Shown one piece after another: positions 19,087-29,625 of a stretch of 40,734 nucleotides of DNA. The notes beneath the pieces are model-generated. The model searched no databases, had not been told where the DNA came from, and worked only from the letters and a program-made list of their open reading frames with translations. The position numbers and the translations under genes are program-made. Every line of letters starts with the position of its first letter. Within the stretch, counting starts at the first letter, position 1. The stretch is from Mesotaenium endlicherianum (Eukaryota; Streptophyta; Zygnematophyceae; Zygnematales; Mesotaeniaceae): contig WELA01005328.1 of assembly GCA_009602735.1 (NCBI GenBank), positions 984,877 through 1,025,610 on the forward strand, written 5' to 3'.

Positions 19087-19971
19087 ATGACCATCAACAT
19101 GAGGGACCAGCAGAATGACAGGGCGACGGATGAGGATTTCCTGACAGACCTAGAGGGGAACATAGTATTGCCCCCTCACATTGCGGCTTGGGACCCAAGA
19201 TTGGATGGAGTCAGAGACTGCATGAGCCAAGAGATGCAGGGGGACAGAAGCAGGGCCCGAGAGTCATTCTCCAAAGGGAAGCACGCTTATGCCAAATGGG
19301 CAAGTAAGCAGGGGGAAAAGGACCTCTATGCGTTTCGAACTCAGCAGCCCCCACCAGCACCCAAAAGGGGAAGGTCAGTAGGATATTCTTTTTCTTGGGA
19401 AGAGCTGGAGCAGCTGACAGAAGAGACCCCAGAAGTCTCAGAGGAACCCGGAGACGGAGAGGAGGAGGAATCAGAGGAAGACGAGGAGGAAGGCGAGGAG
19501 GAGGACACTAGCCCCGCCGTGATCCTGACGCCTGCCACATCCCCTATAAGGGAGAAGACGGGGTTGGCCATGCAGCAACTCGTTGAAGAGGAGGATATCA
19601 CTTGGCTGGGGACTGCCAGAGGACGGACCCCATCTCCAGGCAAGGAGACCCAGTCAGATAGGGCAGACAGGAGGGCTGCTCGAGAGATAGCCAGAGGCCT
19701 GCCAGCATCTCCCTCGCAGAGAGGGCATGTACCTTTGGCTCATGTCATGCAACATCCTTCTGGGATGCCAGTATACGTACCTGTCAGTTTGAGGGCTGCC
19801 CAGGAGAAGGCTGCCTCCCTCCAAACTGTGCAGGAGGAAACAGCCCAGTTACTGCGTTCTCCGCGGGGTCCTTACACGGAACCTCCCTCTCTGACAGGCT
19901 TCAGAAGACCCCAAGACAGGGGGAGGTCTGGCTCCCCTGAGTATAGGGCCTCAGGGACATCTCCCTCCTAA
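19087..19971 (+). CDS. ORF3 of copy B, unknown acidic disordered protein in env position
   Basis: ATG at 19087 to TAA at 19969-19971, 294 residues; the frame is open further upstream, but this ATG is the first in sequence unlike the intergenic spacer. I recognise no family. N-terminal third is charged with aromatic residues (VLPPHIAAWDPRL, HAYAKWASKQGEKDLYAF). The middle has WEELEQL and a run of Glu/Asp (about residues 118-142). The C-terminal half is rich in Ser, Pro, Arg and Gly. There is no signal peptide or membrane segment, so it is not an envelope protein. It lies on the pol strand between the chromodomain and the 3' LTR. It may be a captured host fragment or an element accessory gene; copy A has deleted it. 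Confidence 0.7.
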   Translation: MTINMRDQQNDRATDEDFLTDLEGNIVLPPHIAAWDPRLDGVRDCMSQEMQGDRSRARESFSKGKHAYAKWASKQGEKDLYAFRTQQPPPAPKRGRSVGYSFSWEELEQLTEETPEVSEEPGDGEEEESEEDEEEGEEEDTSPAVILTPATSPIREKTGLAMQQLVEEEDITWLGTARGRTPSPGKETQSDRADRRAAREIARGLPASPSQRGHVPLAHVMQHPSGMPVYVPVSLRAAQEKAASLQTVQEETAQLLRSPRGPYTEPPSLTGFRRPQDRGRSGSPEYRASGTSPS

Positions 19972-20021
19972 TGGCAGTAGGCTGGGGACGGAAGGGACAG
20001 CACGCTATTATTAGTGTTAGT

Positions 20022-20056
20022 GTTGTCGAGGCGACAACATGATAAGTTGGAGGAAT
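20022..20056 (+). promoter_or_regulatory. Hairpin and polypurine tract of copy B
   Basis: A perfect 7-bp hairpin (gttgtcg 20022-20028, cgacaac 20032-20038) is followed by aagttggaggaat (20044-20056) directly against the TG of L3. The purine tract would prime plus-strand DNA synthesis. Confidence 0.8.
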
Positions 20057-20776
20057 TGTAATGAATCAGTATATTGGTTGACATAATATTCATTTAAATA
20101 ATATAGTTAAATAAGTTCAGCCTGCTGAACTCTAGTTAATGATCAGTCTGCTGGACTTTATATTTAATATCAGTGTAATGACTCGGACGGAAGTAGCAGG
20201 CTGCTGTCACCTTAAGTCAGCTTGCTGACACATTCTTTGACAGCCAGCTGACTTCCGTACTCGGTAGCAGCGAACTGCCTCGGTATGCATCTAAGTGTAG
20301 TATGCTAGATGAATGGCCAGATGACATCCCTATGATGAATGGTTATTCGGGATGATGGGAGATGGCGGTGGATTTGGTTAACCGAAGTCCTACCAACGTG
20401 GTTAACTCCCGGGTAGGCGGTGCCATCGCACTGGCCGTTGAACAGTAAACTCATTCTATGTACATATGCTAGGCATTGCTCTCGAGTTCGGCATTCGGAA
20501 ACGAGGCCAACTCTCTTGTACAGCTTACTGAGAGAGATCTGAATCCAAGGCGAGAAGCCATTGATACGCACTGTCTTCTAACCTTGCTTATGTATGAGTT
20601 TACTAATTTGCATTATTAATGCTAGTTTACTCACATTTGACTTACGAGTATTATTCACTGCTAGTGTATTGTCCTTTGTCGTTTAACCAGTGAACGAAAA
20701 ATACCATAAAGATTACTTGCTGATATAAAGATCTTTATTAATGTTAATCGCCTATTTGGTAAGACGATTCATTTCA
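20057..20776 (+). repeat. LTR L3 of family 1 (3' LTR of copy B)
   Basis: 720 bp, tgtaatgaatcag to gattcatttca. Closest by eye to L2. The right flank (atgtg, 20777-20781) belongs to the LTR of element C and does not match the 5 bp before L1 (ctggc). Confidence 0.93.
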
Positions 20777-21144
20777 ATGTGTGTGGACGTCAATTTGGCC
20801 TGACACGTCAGATTAGACTCATCTGGCTTTCTCACGAATATTTTGGAAGGGACTATTTGACGAACACTTAGCTCCCTCCTAGAGAGGAGCACTTAGGTAG
20901 AAAATTATAAATAGGCATAACTTCTTTGTTTCTTATCGGTTTTCACTTCTGTAAATTTGTACGGGTTTGTAATGACAAGGCTGTCATCCTAAAACATTTG
21001 GGAGCAGTTTCTTGTTACTAAAAGTGTTGAATATTTTTCCTAAGCTTTATTAGTGATATGCCGCTGCACTCTTTAGTATAATTGCATCTAGTTCCTTTTT
21101 TTCGTGAGTTACTACGCTTCCACTAGGGCACTCTGCCCCTTTCA
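20777..21144 (+). repeat. Element C 5' LTR, truncated on its left
   Basis: Matches the second half of the 3' LTR (about 25540-25904), from tgtggacgtcaatttgg to gcccctttca. The first ~365 bp are absent because L3 abuts here. It is followed by a primer site and gag. Confidence 0.92.
20906..20913 (+). promoter_or_regulatory. TATA box in element C 5' LTR
   Basis: tataaata, in a context (attataaataggc) conserved at 25666-25673 in the 3' LTR. It is the probable core promoter of element C. Confidence 0.65.
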
Positions 21145-21146
21145 TC

Positions 21147-21158
21147 TAGTATCAGAGC
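21147..21158 (+). promoter_or_regulatory. Primer-binding site of element C
   Basis: tagtatcagagc starts two bases after the LTR end and differs at one position from the initiator-Met tRNA type site tggtatcagagc. Confidence 0.85.
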
Positions 21159-21181
21159 TGGGTTAGTTTTCATATTACATT

Positions 21182-22199
21182 ATGGAGTCGCAGCCGGCAG
21201 CTGGAGGAGGCAAACATGTCGAGCATGTAGAGCGCGTTGGGCAGCAGGCAGCACCAACAATGACCAGAGAGCAACAAGAGATGCAGGCGATGCTAAGGCA
21301 AATGGCGAATGCAATTGGAGGAGAAGTCTACACCCAGTTTCAACAAAATATGCGCGCGGAGGTGGAGAGAATGGTGCGAGTAGTTATTGGGAACGTCGCT
21401 TCGACGAGTTCGGCACGTACACCTGTTGTGCCACCAATTCATGTTAACCCAGTGGTGCAACCAGTTATTCCATCCGCATCGGGAGTGCGTGCGCCTAAGC
21501 CTGAAGTGTATACTGGACAGCGTGGATCGCCGCCTGTTCATCAATGGATTTTTGGAGTGAAGAGGTTTATGGAGTATTCTGCGCTCACGCTCGACAGGCA
21601 AGTCGCCTTTGTCATAACTTTGCTGCAGAAGAGTGCTGGAGCTTGGTATGAACGAGAAGAGCAGCTGTTTGGTTGATCAGCTATTTAAAGGCATGAAGAG
21701 GTAATTTCAACCTATTGCACCCGAGGCTACTGCTCGAGACCTATTGGTGCACCTTCGTCAACGAGGAAGCGTTCAGGAGTATGTATCGCGCTTCAACGAG
21801 CTGGTGCTTCAATGTCCATCCATTCACGAGTCGGAGATGATGGACAAGTTCAAGAGGGGACTCAAGCCAACTGTGGCCAAGGAAGTGGCGCTCAAGGACC
21901 CTACCAGTCTTGGAGAAATGATGGCATTGGCAACAAGGGTCGACGCTCTGGAGTATAGTCAGAGGCAGTGGGGCAGCCACAACTTTGGAGGATATCGACA
22001 CTTTGGATCTCAAGCGCCAAGCACGAGTGGACAAGGCCCAGTACCTATGGAGTTGGGACTTGTGCAATACCAGCGCAGGCAGCAGAATCTCAAGCCGAGA
22101 GGACCCTGCTATAATTGCGGCAAGCTTGGACATCTGGCTCGAGACTGTTACGTGAAGGCGAAGCAACCTCAACAGCAGGAAAAAGGAGGACGCCAGTAA
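21182..22199 (+). pseudogene. gag: Element C Gag, frameshifted
   Basis: Starts at ATG 21182, 24 nt after the primer site. The first frame (21182-21676) has a Gln-rich helical N-terminus and the start of the gag domain (PEVYTGQRGSPPVHQWIFGVKRFM), ending at TGA 21674-21676. The domain resumes in another frame about 21690-22199, with RQRGSVQEYVSRFNELVLQC and MDKFKRGLKP. It ends with the zinc knuckle CYNCGKLGHLARDC near 22108-22149 and TAA at 22197-22199. The protease follows in the -1 frame and overlaps. The frame change near 21680 is probably a mutation. Confidence 0.87.
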
Positions 22200-22804
22200 G
22201 TCGTCCTGGGGTATCTACTGGCGTGAAGACACGAACTCACGAGGAGGTTATCCCCATGAGCCTGCCGAGAAGCGAAAGACGAGATGTTGACAAGCCTATC
22301 ATCGTGGAAGGAGTGGTCGACGGCAACAAGGCGAAGTGTATGGTCGACAGTGGCACAAGTGCAAACTTTGTGCACGAGAAGCTAGTGAAAGAGTGGCGAA
22401 TCCCTGTGCAAAAGCATTATGAGCCTAAGGAGGCAATTTTGGCGAATGGGCAGAGACTCAAGTGTAGTGCACCTACGGGAGCTCTTCACGTGGAAGTAGC
22501 GGGGCACCAGAGTACTGAAGTTATGGAGCAGGCAGAGTTAGGTCACCATGAGGTGATATTGGGCCGACCATGGCTGAAGAAAGCCAACCCTCAAGTGCAC
22601 TGGAGCACAGGACAAGTGAATGTCCAAGGGCGTGATGGTCGAATGGGGACAGCGAAACAGGTGGAGGTAGATACGACCACAAGTAACTGTCTTCTGTCGA
22701 GCCTGCAAGTTAAGAAGCTATGCAAGGCGAATCAGGTGAAGGAGATGTACCTTGTATTTGGTGGCCCTGGCCAGGTCATCAGATGGAGCAAGCATGAATC
22801 CTAA
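22200..22804 (+). CDS. pol: Element C protease (start of pol)
   Basis: Part of an open frame running from about 22115 in the -1 frame relative to the knuckle region of gag. The aspartic protease active site is [17 protein letters not shown] (about 22335-22385), the usual D-S-G-T form. The flap-to-end part reads [20 protein letters not shown] (about 22544-22603). This is a normal chromoviral retropepsin. The frame stops at 22804, after which RT continues in the next frame from about 22752. I see no canonical slippery heptamer at the gag/pol overlap, so the connection is uncertain. Confidence 0.85.
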
Positions 22805-23529
22805 CAACCTGGGCGAATGTACGTCGCCGGAGGAGCAAGTAGTGGTGTCTGATCCCCTTGCTCAGAAGGAGCAGAGCCCAGCTGCTCAAACGAAGAAGCC
22901 TGCTGAGATGCTCGCCCAAATTAAGGCGCTGTTGGAGGAGTTCAAGTGCGTATTTCCTGAGGAGCTACCTGCAGGATTACCTCCACAGAGAGCTATGGAG
23001 CACAAGATTGAGTTGGAACCAGGGAGCAAGCCACCAGTGAGACCCGCCTATCGTCAATCGTTTGCGGAGTTGGACGAGTTGAAGAAGCAGCTGACAGAGT
23101 TGTTGGAGAAGGGATTCATCCGACCCAGCGAGTCTCCATTTGCAGCGCCAGTCTTATTTGTGAAGAAGAAGGATGGGACTATGAGGATGTGTGTCAATTA
23201 CCAGGCTCTCAACAAGGTCACCATCAAGAACAGGTACCCACTTCCACGAGTGGACGAGTTGATTGACAGGCTTGTCGGGGCAAAGTATTTCTCGAAGATC
23301 AATTTGAGGAGTGACTATCACCAGGTACGAATTGCGGAAGGAGACGTTCAAAAGACTGCTTTCAGGACTCGTTATGGCTTATTCGAGTTCACAGTCATGC
23401 CTTTTGGATTGACTAATGCACCTGCTACATTCATGGGACTCATGAATAGTATCTTCAGACCCTACTTGGACCAGTTTGTGGTGGTATTTTTGGACGACAT
23501 CCTGATCTATTCAAAGATCTTGGAAGAGC
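22752..23529 (+). pseudogene. pol: Element C reverse transcriptase, truncated after the active site
   Basis: Pre-RT ([20 protein letters not shown]), fingers ([19 protein letters not shown]) and palm with [14 protein letters not shown] and the FLDD box ([13 protein letters not shown]) ending near 23517. The thumb, connection and most of RNase H are missing: about 50 bp after the active site the sequence reads the end of RNase H in another frame. Comparison with copy B spacing suggests loss of about 650 bp. The element cannot encode a working RT. Confidence 0.88.
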
Positions 23530-25185
23530 TTGGAGAAGTTTATGACGCAGCCAACATTGACACCAAGACAGGCAAGGTGGATGGAGTTTTTGCAACAGTT
23601 TGACCACAAGATTGAGTACTTACCTAGGAAGATCAACCCTGCAAACGCTTTATCCAGGAGGTGTGACCTTGCAGCTGTCTCAGTCATCAAGGAGAAGATG
23701 GACTTCAAGAAGAAGCTTCAAAGAGGTTATGAGGAGGACCCAGAGTTTGCTGATGGTGGAGCAGCTGAGTTCAACGCGAGTATGCAGAAGAAGGACGGCA
23801 TATGGTATTATGGTGATTCCAACAGAGTGGTGGTACCTGACATCAAGGAGCTACGAGACTTACTACTTGCGGAGCATCATGACTGCTTATATGCTAGACA
23901 CTTCGGAAGCGAGAAGATGGCAAGCGTGCTGAAACGGGAATACTACTGGAGAAATATGGACAAGAACATCGAGGAGTGGATCAGGAGTTGCGATGCGTGC
24001 CAAAGAAACAAGACACGAAATCAAACGAAAGGAGGTACATTGCAGCCCCTGCCTATTCCAGAGTATCCTTGGGAGCAGATTGCTATGGACTTCATCACGT
24101 CGTTACCAGTGAGTGGTCAAGGGCACGATGCAGTTTGAGTTGTATCTGATAGACTCAGCAAGATGGCTCACTTCATTCCCATGAACGAGACTTCTACGGC
24201 AGCAGATGTGGCACGGCTATTCTTTGATCATATTTTCAGGCTACATGGGTTGCCGAAGGTGATTGTTTCAGATCGGAATCCAAGGTTTACTAGCAACTTC
24301 TGGCGGTCATTGCTTACTTTGATGGGGACCAAGTTGAGTATGAGCACTTCCTATCACCCTCAAACAGACGCGCAGAGTGAGAGGCTCAACAGATGTCTAC
24401 AAGAGGTGCTCAGGAGTTTCACTATGGAAGACCCTTCAGAGTGGGACAAGAAACTACCAGGGTTGGAGTTTGCCTACAACAACAGCATGCAGGGATCCAC
24501 CAAGCAGTCACCATTCGCTATAGTTTATGGGCGAGAAGTATATCATCCAGGAAACATCTTGTTGGAGAAGGCCAAGGAGACTCGGGTTCCTACTACACAA
24601 GCGTTTATGGAGCAGATGGCCAAGACTTGGGACATGGCAAAGACGTGTATTCGGAAGGCACAAAAAGAGCAGGTCAAACATGCTAACAAGCACAGAAGAG
24701 AAGTGACATTCTATGTGGGCGACAAAGTACTCTTGTCAACGGAGAACCTACCTCTCACAGGCAAGAGGAAACTGCGGGCACGGTTTACAGGTCCCTTTGT
24801 AGTGCTCAAGCAGGTGAATCCAGTGACCTACAAGTTGGAGCTTCCTTCAGGCTGGCGTATCCATGATGTGTTCTATGTCAGTTGTCTGCAGCCATACGTT
24901 GACCCAAATGAAGGACATCGAGGACAACTACCTACACCGCCACCACCGGTCGAGATCGATGATGTATTGGAGTCTGAAGTGGAGGCGATTGTCGGCGATC
25001 GACGAGTCAAGCGAGGTCAACGATTTGTCCAAGAGTATCTGGTTAAGTGGAAAGGCTACCATGCGGACGACAACACTTGGGAGCCAGAGGCCAACTTGAC
25101 TCATTGTAAGAGTAAGTTGAGACGTTATCTGCAGAATGCGTCGAGGACGTCGCATCTTGAGGAGGGGGATGATGTAAGGTCATAG
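23530..25185 (+). pseudogene. pol: Element C RNase H remnant, integrase and chromodomain
   Basis: Begins with the last part of RNase H ([26 protein letters not shown]). The integrase zinc region includes CDACQRNK near 23992-24015. A TGA at 24136-24138 stands where the family has Trp in the core (GHDAV*VVSDRLSKMAHF). The same frame then continues uninterrupted to 25185 with SDRNPRFTSNFW and DAQSERLNRCLQ, so the acidic residues are present. The C-terminus has RARFTGPFVVLKQ, VFYVSCLQPYV and a chromodomain (DDVLESEVEAIVGDRRVKRG, then YLVKWKGYHADDNTWEP) at about 24957-25100. The stop codon lies 12 nt inside the 3' LTR. Confidence 0.9.
25158..25172 (+). promoter_or_regulatory. Polypurine tract of element C
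   Basis: tgaggagggggatga lies directly before the TG of the 3' LTR and within the last codons of pol. Confidence 0.8.
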
Positions 25186-25904
25186 GTTTATAAAGTGCAT
25201 TTTTGAGTTTCATGAAAGTATGTTTTGATTGTATAGTAGTGTAGAGTGCATTTTTGTGGTCATTTTGATATAAAGTTCATCAAATTTGGTCAAGTATTGA
25301 GAGAGTTATGGATTTCCGAAGTTTAATTAGTTTTGAGGTCGGTTGACGACTGTCCTTAATTCGCGGTGAGCGCGACCGTCGGATTGACCGACAGCGTCGA
25401 GCGAAATGGCCCGTTAGAATGAACTCGAACCTTCACGTAAGTTCGGCTGACGCGCAGTGCCGACTAGGTCGATTTACCTAGAAGTTTCGGTTTAGCCTAG
25501 TGCGTCTAAGATAGAATATTTTAGTAATGTCGATGCATGTATGTGGACGTCAATTTGGCCCGACACGTCAGATAAGACTGATCTGGCTTTCTCACGAATA
25601 TTCTGGAAGGGACGATTTGACGAACACTTAGCTCCCTCCTAGAGAGGAGCACTTAGGCATAAAATTATAAATAGGCATAATTTCCTTGTTTCTTATCAAT
25701 TTTCACTTCTGTAAATTTGTACGGGTTTGTAATGACAAGGCTTTTAATCCTAGTACATTTGGGAGCAATTTCTTGATACTAAAAATGTTGAGTATTTTTC
25801 CTAAGCTTTGTTTGTGATATGCCGCTGCACTCTTTAGTATGATTGCATCTAGTTCCTTTCCTCGTGAGTTACTACGCTTCCACTAGGGCACTCCGCCCTT
25901 TTCA
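25173..25904 (+). repeat. Element C 3' LTR (full length)
   Basis: 732 bp, starting tgtaaggtcatagg after the purine tract and ending cgcccttttca. The second half matches 20777-21144, and the TATA motif is at 25666-25673. The first half has no partner in the window because the 5' LTR is truncated. The right flank (from 25905) is element D. Confidence 0.9.
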
Positions 25905-26893
25905 TTTCCCTTTTTACAAAAAGGATCTTCCACCCTGACAATGCCTTGCGGCAGCGGCTCGACCCCAGGCATCAGGTTTGCAGCAGAGGTAACTGGGTAG
26001 GGTACTGGCTACAGCTCTTGCGGGCCGCGGTCCTTGTTACTGTCAGTTTCCAATTGCACCATAACCCGAGGTTGTCATACCAAGGGTGTTGGCATGTTGA
26101 TGCTCGTATAGCTTTCCTCTTTGCGCTTCATGATGTTGTCGTAGGATTCTGGGTACCTGTCGTTGACGCAGCAGTCTAGCAACCCGTAGTTTGCTTCTCC
26201 TGTGCAAACCATCTTCACAGGAATTTCTCCTGCCGGCTGCTGATCTGTTGACTGGTAAGTCACCCTCCGCTTCCGCAGGTCAACAACCATACCCAAGGGA
26301 ATCAGCGCTTCTGTTCCCAAGAGAACAGCATAGTTCTCTGCCTCCGTCACTGTGCACTCCATGAGTAGTGACGCCTCTTCAGGTATTCCTGAGTTTACTG
26401 TGATTTCCACAGGCTTGCAAGTAATCCCACAAGACTTTGAGACTTGCCTTGAGGCAGTCCTCAACTCGAAAGGACTCTCTTTCAGGTCCCTTGCTGTCAA
26501 TCCTAGAGCTTTCACAGCTCGCTTTCCCAGGATGACTGGCTGTGCGCCCGTATCCAACAAAATGTTGGGGGCTGCCCAGTTGTTGAATATTAGTGCACCA
26601 TCCTTATTCTGCACTCTCACGGTGCTAAAATTGGTAGGCAATGAGGCGCTGTTTGCACCCTCCTCAGCTATATCCAGCTGCTGTCCAACTTTTTCAGCCG
26701 TGAACGGGTACGTATTATGCAAATCAGCGAGAGATAGCATAGGAGCATGCTGGATCTGGTGTTCCAACAGGGCCTTTAGCTTCTCCAACAAAAAAACTGA
26801 ATGTCTTACGCATCCCAGGCCTGGCTTGTCGCAGCTGCGAGATCTCATTTTCATCCAGAGTGATCCAAAAAGTCTGAGGAAGCTTCCCAACAT
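25905..26893 (-). pseudogene. pol: Element D aspartic protease region, pol cut off downstream
   Basis: Minus-strand frame 26075-26893 contains a retropepsin-like domain: PNILLDTGAQPVILGKRAVK (active site D-T-G near 26565) and later YAVLLGTEALIPLGMVVDLR (near 26280-26340). The same frame continues to 25905 through two stops (about 26071 and 26000). There it meets the end of the element C LTR, so RT, RNase H and integrase are absent. Upstream, the joined frame switches near 26800. The DTGAQP form differs from the DSG-type proteases of C and E, so D belongs to another element lineage. Confidence 0.8.
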
Positions 26894-28683
26894 TCCTTGG
26901 CACGAGACGGTCGTGATCTGCTCGCTTGGCAGCCGTTGTATCCACAGCCTTTTTAGGCATCAGTTTCTTGCCTTTGCAGACGGTCTTTTCTGCAACATCT
27001 GCATCATAGTAGACATTAGGCGCATTTAGTTTCGCAAATTGAGCTTTCAACTCAACGATTTATGCACTCATAGCGTCATACTTTTTGTTACCCTTGCGGT
27101 TACCAGAGCCACCCTTTTCTTTCTTTTTCTCCTTGTCTGCCTCTTTCGTGGCAGCATTTGCCCATGGCGGCTTTAGATTTGGGTTTTTAGACCAGCATTT
27201 ATCTGCTGAGTGTCCCTTCTTGCTGCAATGGGCGCATATCTGCGCCTTGCTAGCAGATAGTCGCTTAGCATCCGAGTATGGACAATCTCTCTTCTGATGT
27301 CCTGATTTCCCGCAATTCCAACAGCCCTCTGCTGTTTCAGCAGTATTGGCGTACTTGGCAAACTTATTGAAAGACCCGCTTATCTTCTTAAACTGAAAAT
27401 TAGAGCTGTTGGCCTTAGGCGGAGACAATTCCTCCCTCCTCTCAGGAACCAGAAGCGTCTTGGAAGCCTCCTTATACCACACTTTACCTTCTTCGACATT
27501 GCGTGCTATTTCAGCTGCCTCGTCAATGTCCCAGTCTATCCCGTGCTTCGCGGACAGGTGTGGCCTGACTTCACGATCTGTTTCCTTGCCCAAGCACAAC
27601 AGAAATTTGTCAGCCACTATTCTGGGCTCGTAGATTTTTGCCCTTTTGGCGAGGTCTACCAATCTGGAATTTAACCTCCATGACTGTCTCGTTCTTCTGG
27701 CGGACAAAATGCACATAACGGGGCATCTTAAGATTGCGATCCTCTGGGAATCGTACTTCAAGCAACTTAAAGAAACGACGCAGGCAATGCTCGAAGTCTA
27801 GTTGGTCATCCCCAGCCTCCATATCCTTACGACAGCTAGCCAAGATTTGCGCATGGCTTGCCTCTGTCGTGGCGCTATCGCCTTGCTGACCATTAAAGGT
27901 GCAACTTTGCGCGTTACTCGTTCCTGAGCAATAGCAATCTTTTCAGACAGTTCTGCACACACCTTTCGCAACTCTGCGACAGAGCCGGCATCATCATTTT
28001 GAGTAGCAGCCCTTTGCTGGCCCTCAGTGAGTTGCCTCATGGTCTCTGTTAATTATTGTGTTAGTGCAGCTAAGTCTATGCTCTCAGCAGTTGCAGTTGG
28101 CACTGCTCTTCCTGAAGATAAAGCAGACATCCGGGCTTTCGCAGCCTCTTTCTGGATTTTCAAATCCCTAGCCCTTTTTTGCTCTCCAAATGCCCATTCC
28201 TGGGTGAGATCCTCATCCTTTCGGAATTGGCGATATAGCAACACGGCATCCTCATTCAAGTACTGAACCAAGCCTATAAATGCAACAGATTGCGTATAAG
28301 AAGAATCCTTCCGAATCTTCTCAAAGAATTCTGCCCGATAGAAAAGTGAGACCGTTTCCACTGGTTCGTCCGCTAAAACACTTTGCAGACAGCTTGAACT
28401 TAGGATTTTCATCCCGATCATCACCGGCCATTTCGAACGGTGACCAGGACTCATTGACTCTTCCCCACACGTCTTGCTCTCTGCCCAAATCAGGTACAAA
28501 GGCTCGTGTATTATCTGGGTTCTCACCGCTTGCGGAGTTATGACGAGACTCGTCTCTCGACGGTTGCTCACTCCACCGGTTGTCAGTATGCTCAGACGTC
28601 TCACTTTCACGTGGACTTTGGCTAGAAATAAAACCTTTTGCAGGCTCCACAGAGTGGTAGAGTCTTCCACTCCTCAACCGCAT
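26894..28683 (-). pseudogene. gag: Element D Gag with two zinc knuckles, broken
   Basis: Likely start MRLRSGRLYHS at 28683 on the minus strand. The first frame gives a Ser/Glu-rich N-terminus to about 28390. Frame changes follow near 28390, 27830 and 27650, with a TAA at 28053-28055 that is read through in frame by similar sequence. The middle includes YLNEDAVLLYRQFRKDEDL and a helical Glu/Lys-rich segment. The nucleocapsid has two knuckles, CWNCGKSGHQKRDC and CAHCSKKGHSADKC, near 27230-27330. A TAA at 27060-27062 separates it from a linker (VELKAQFAKL) that leads to the protease. Two knuckles distinguish it from the single-knuckle Gags of the other elements here. Confidence 0.8.
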
Positions 28684-29625
28684 ATACAGTTGAATTTCTC
28701 CGAGTCCCCTTCCAAGTTGAACACCGGCAGCCTTCACAGGCCTCAATCCCCAACTGACTTGGGAATTCTTGCTCACCTGAACCAATTAACCAAGTTCTCA
28801 GAAGTAGGACAGAAGCGTCTTACTTCCACACAGGTTTTCGCCCAAGTTGAGGGTTTACAGAATGAACAAGTTTGTAGTTTGCAAAAATCACGTCTAAGCA
28901 GCTTAACAGGCAATGCCAGATTCAGAGAGATCGCCCTTCAAGGCCTTTACTTAACTTTCACAAAGTTACAGCTTACAAAACTCTGAAATTGCACATCTAT
29001 ACCGGCCTGGTCTGAGCTCTTCGCTCAACACCGCGCCTTAACAGTTCTTCACTGCTTGGCTGGGATCACTCAATTCTTCACTGAGAGCTTTACTTGTTAA
29101 TACTACTCTTGCTATCAGCAATTCGACAATTGAGAAATCTGAGAACTTGGAAACTAACACAGCACTCATCATTTTAAGTGACTTTCGCACGCTTGTGGTG
29201 TTTGACCCAAATTTGTGCTAATCTCCTGACAGATTCTATTCTGCAGCTCTCTACATTCTGCCAGCGAAATCCCCTCTTGGAAACTTTTGAGGTCTAACCT
29301 TTCTACGATACACTGAGAAAAAATCTTTCAGCGTCGACAGAAGCGTGGCGTCTCGGATCTTTTGTGGCCTTGGGAACTCCTTCTTCTTTGCGCTCCTTCT
29401 TCTCCTTTCCTTCTGTACTTGTGCTCCTTCAACTTTCTTGACAACGATGCAAGCAAGAATGAGGCAGCTTTAGGCAGGACTTGTGTCTCTCGCAGGCACC
29501 AAACATTATCCTCTTTCGAGAATGCCAGTGCTTAGTCACAGCGCCTAGCTTGCATGCCGTCCTTACCTAGCAGCCCTCAAACAGCTTTAAAAGTTGTCAC
29601 TCAGCATGCATGCACGCTTTGTGAC
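28684..29625 (-). other. Element D 5' leader, no gene seen
   Basis: Roughly 940 bp between the Gag start and the candidate LTR. No open frame is convincing on either strand. A minus-strand TGGTGCCTGCGAGAG near 29492-29506 begins with TGG and could be a primer-binding site. If so, the LTR would extend left to about 29507, rather than to 29626 as its end motifs suggest. Confidence 0.45.

Noticed and set aside
19087..19971. Envelope gene
   Set aside because: The position fits, but there is no signal peptide, membrane helix or Cys pattern; the protein looks disordered.
22160..22199. Slippery heptamer at the element C gag/pol overlap
   Set aside because: The A-rich run (ggaaaaagg) is not a canonical X XXY YYZ in the gag frame, and gag is already frame-broken upstream.
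26352..27029. 225-codon plus-strand ORF
   Set aside because: Antisense to the element D protease region, whose minus frame holds the clear DTG motif.
28474..28986. 170-codon plus-strand ORF
   Set aside because: Antisense to element D Gag, with no motif.
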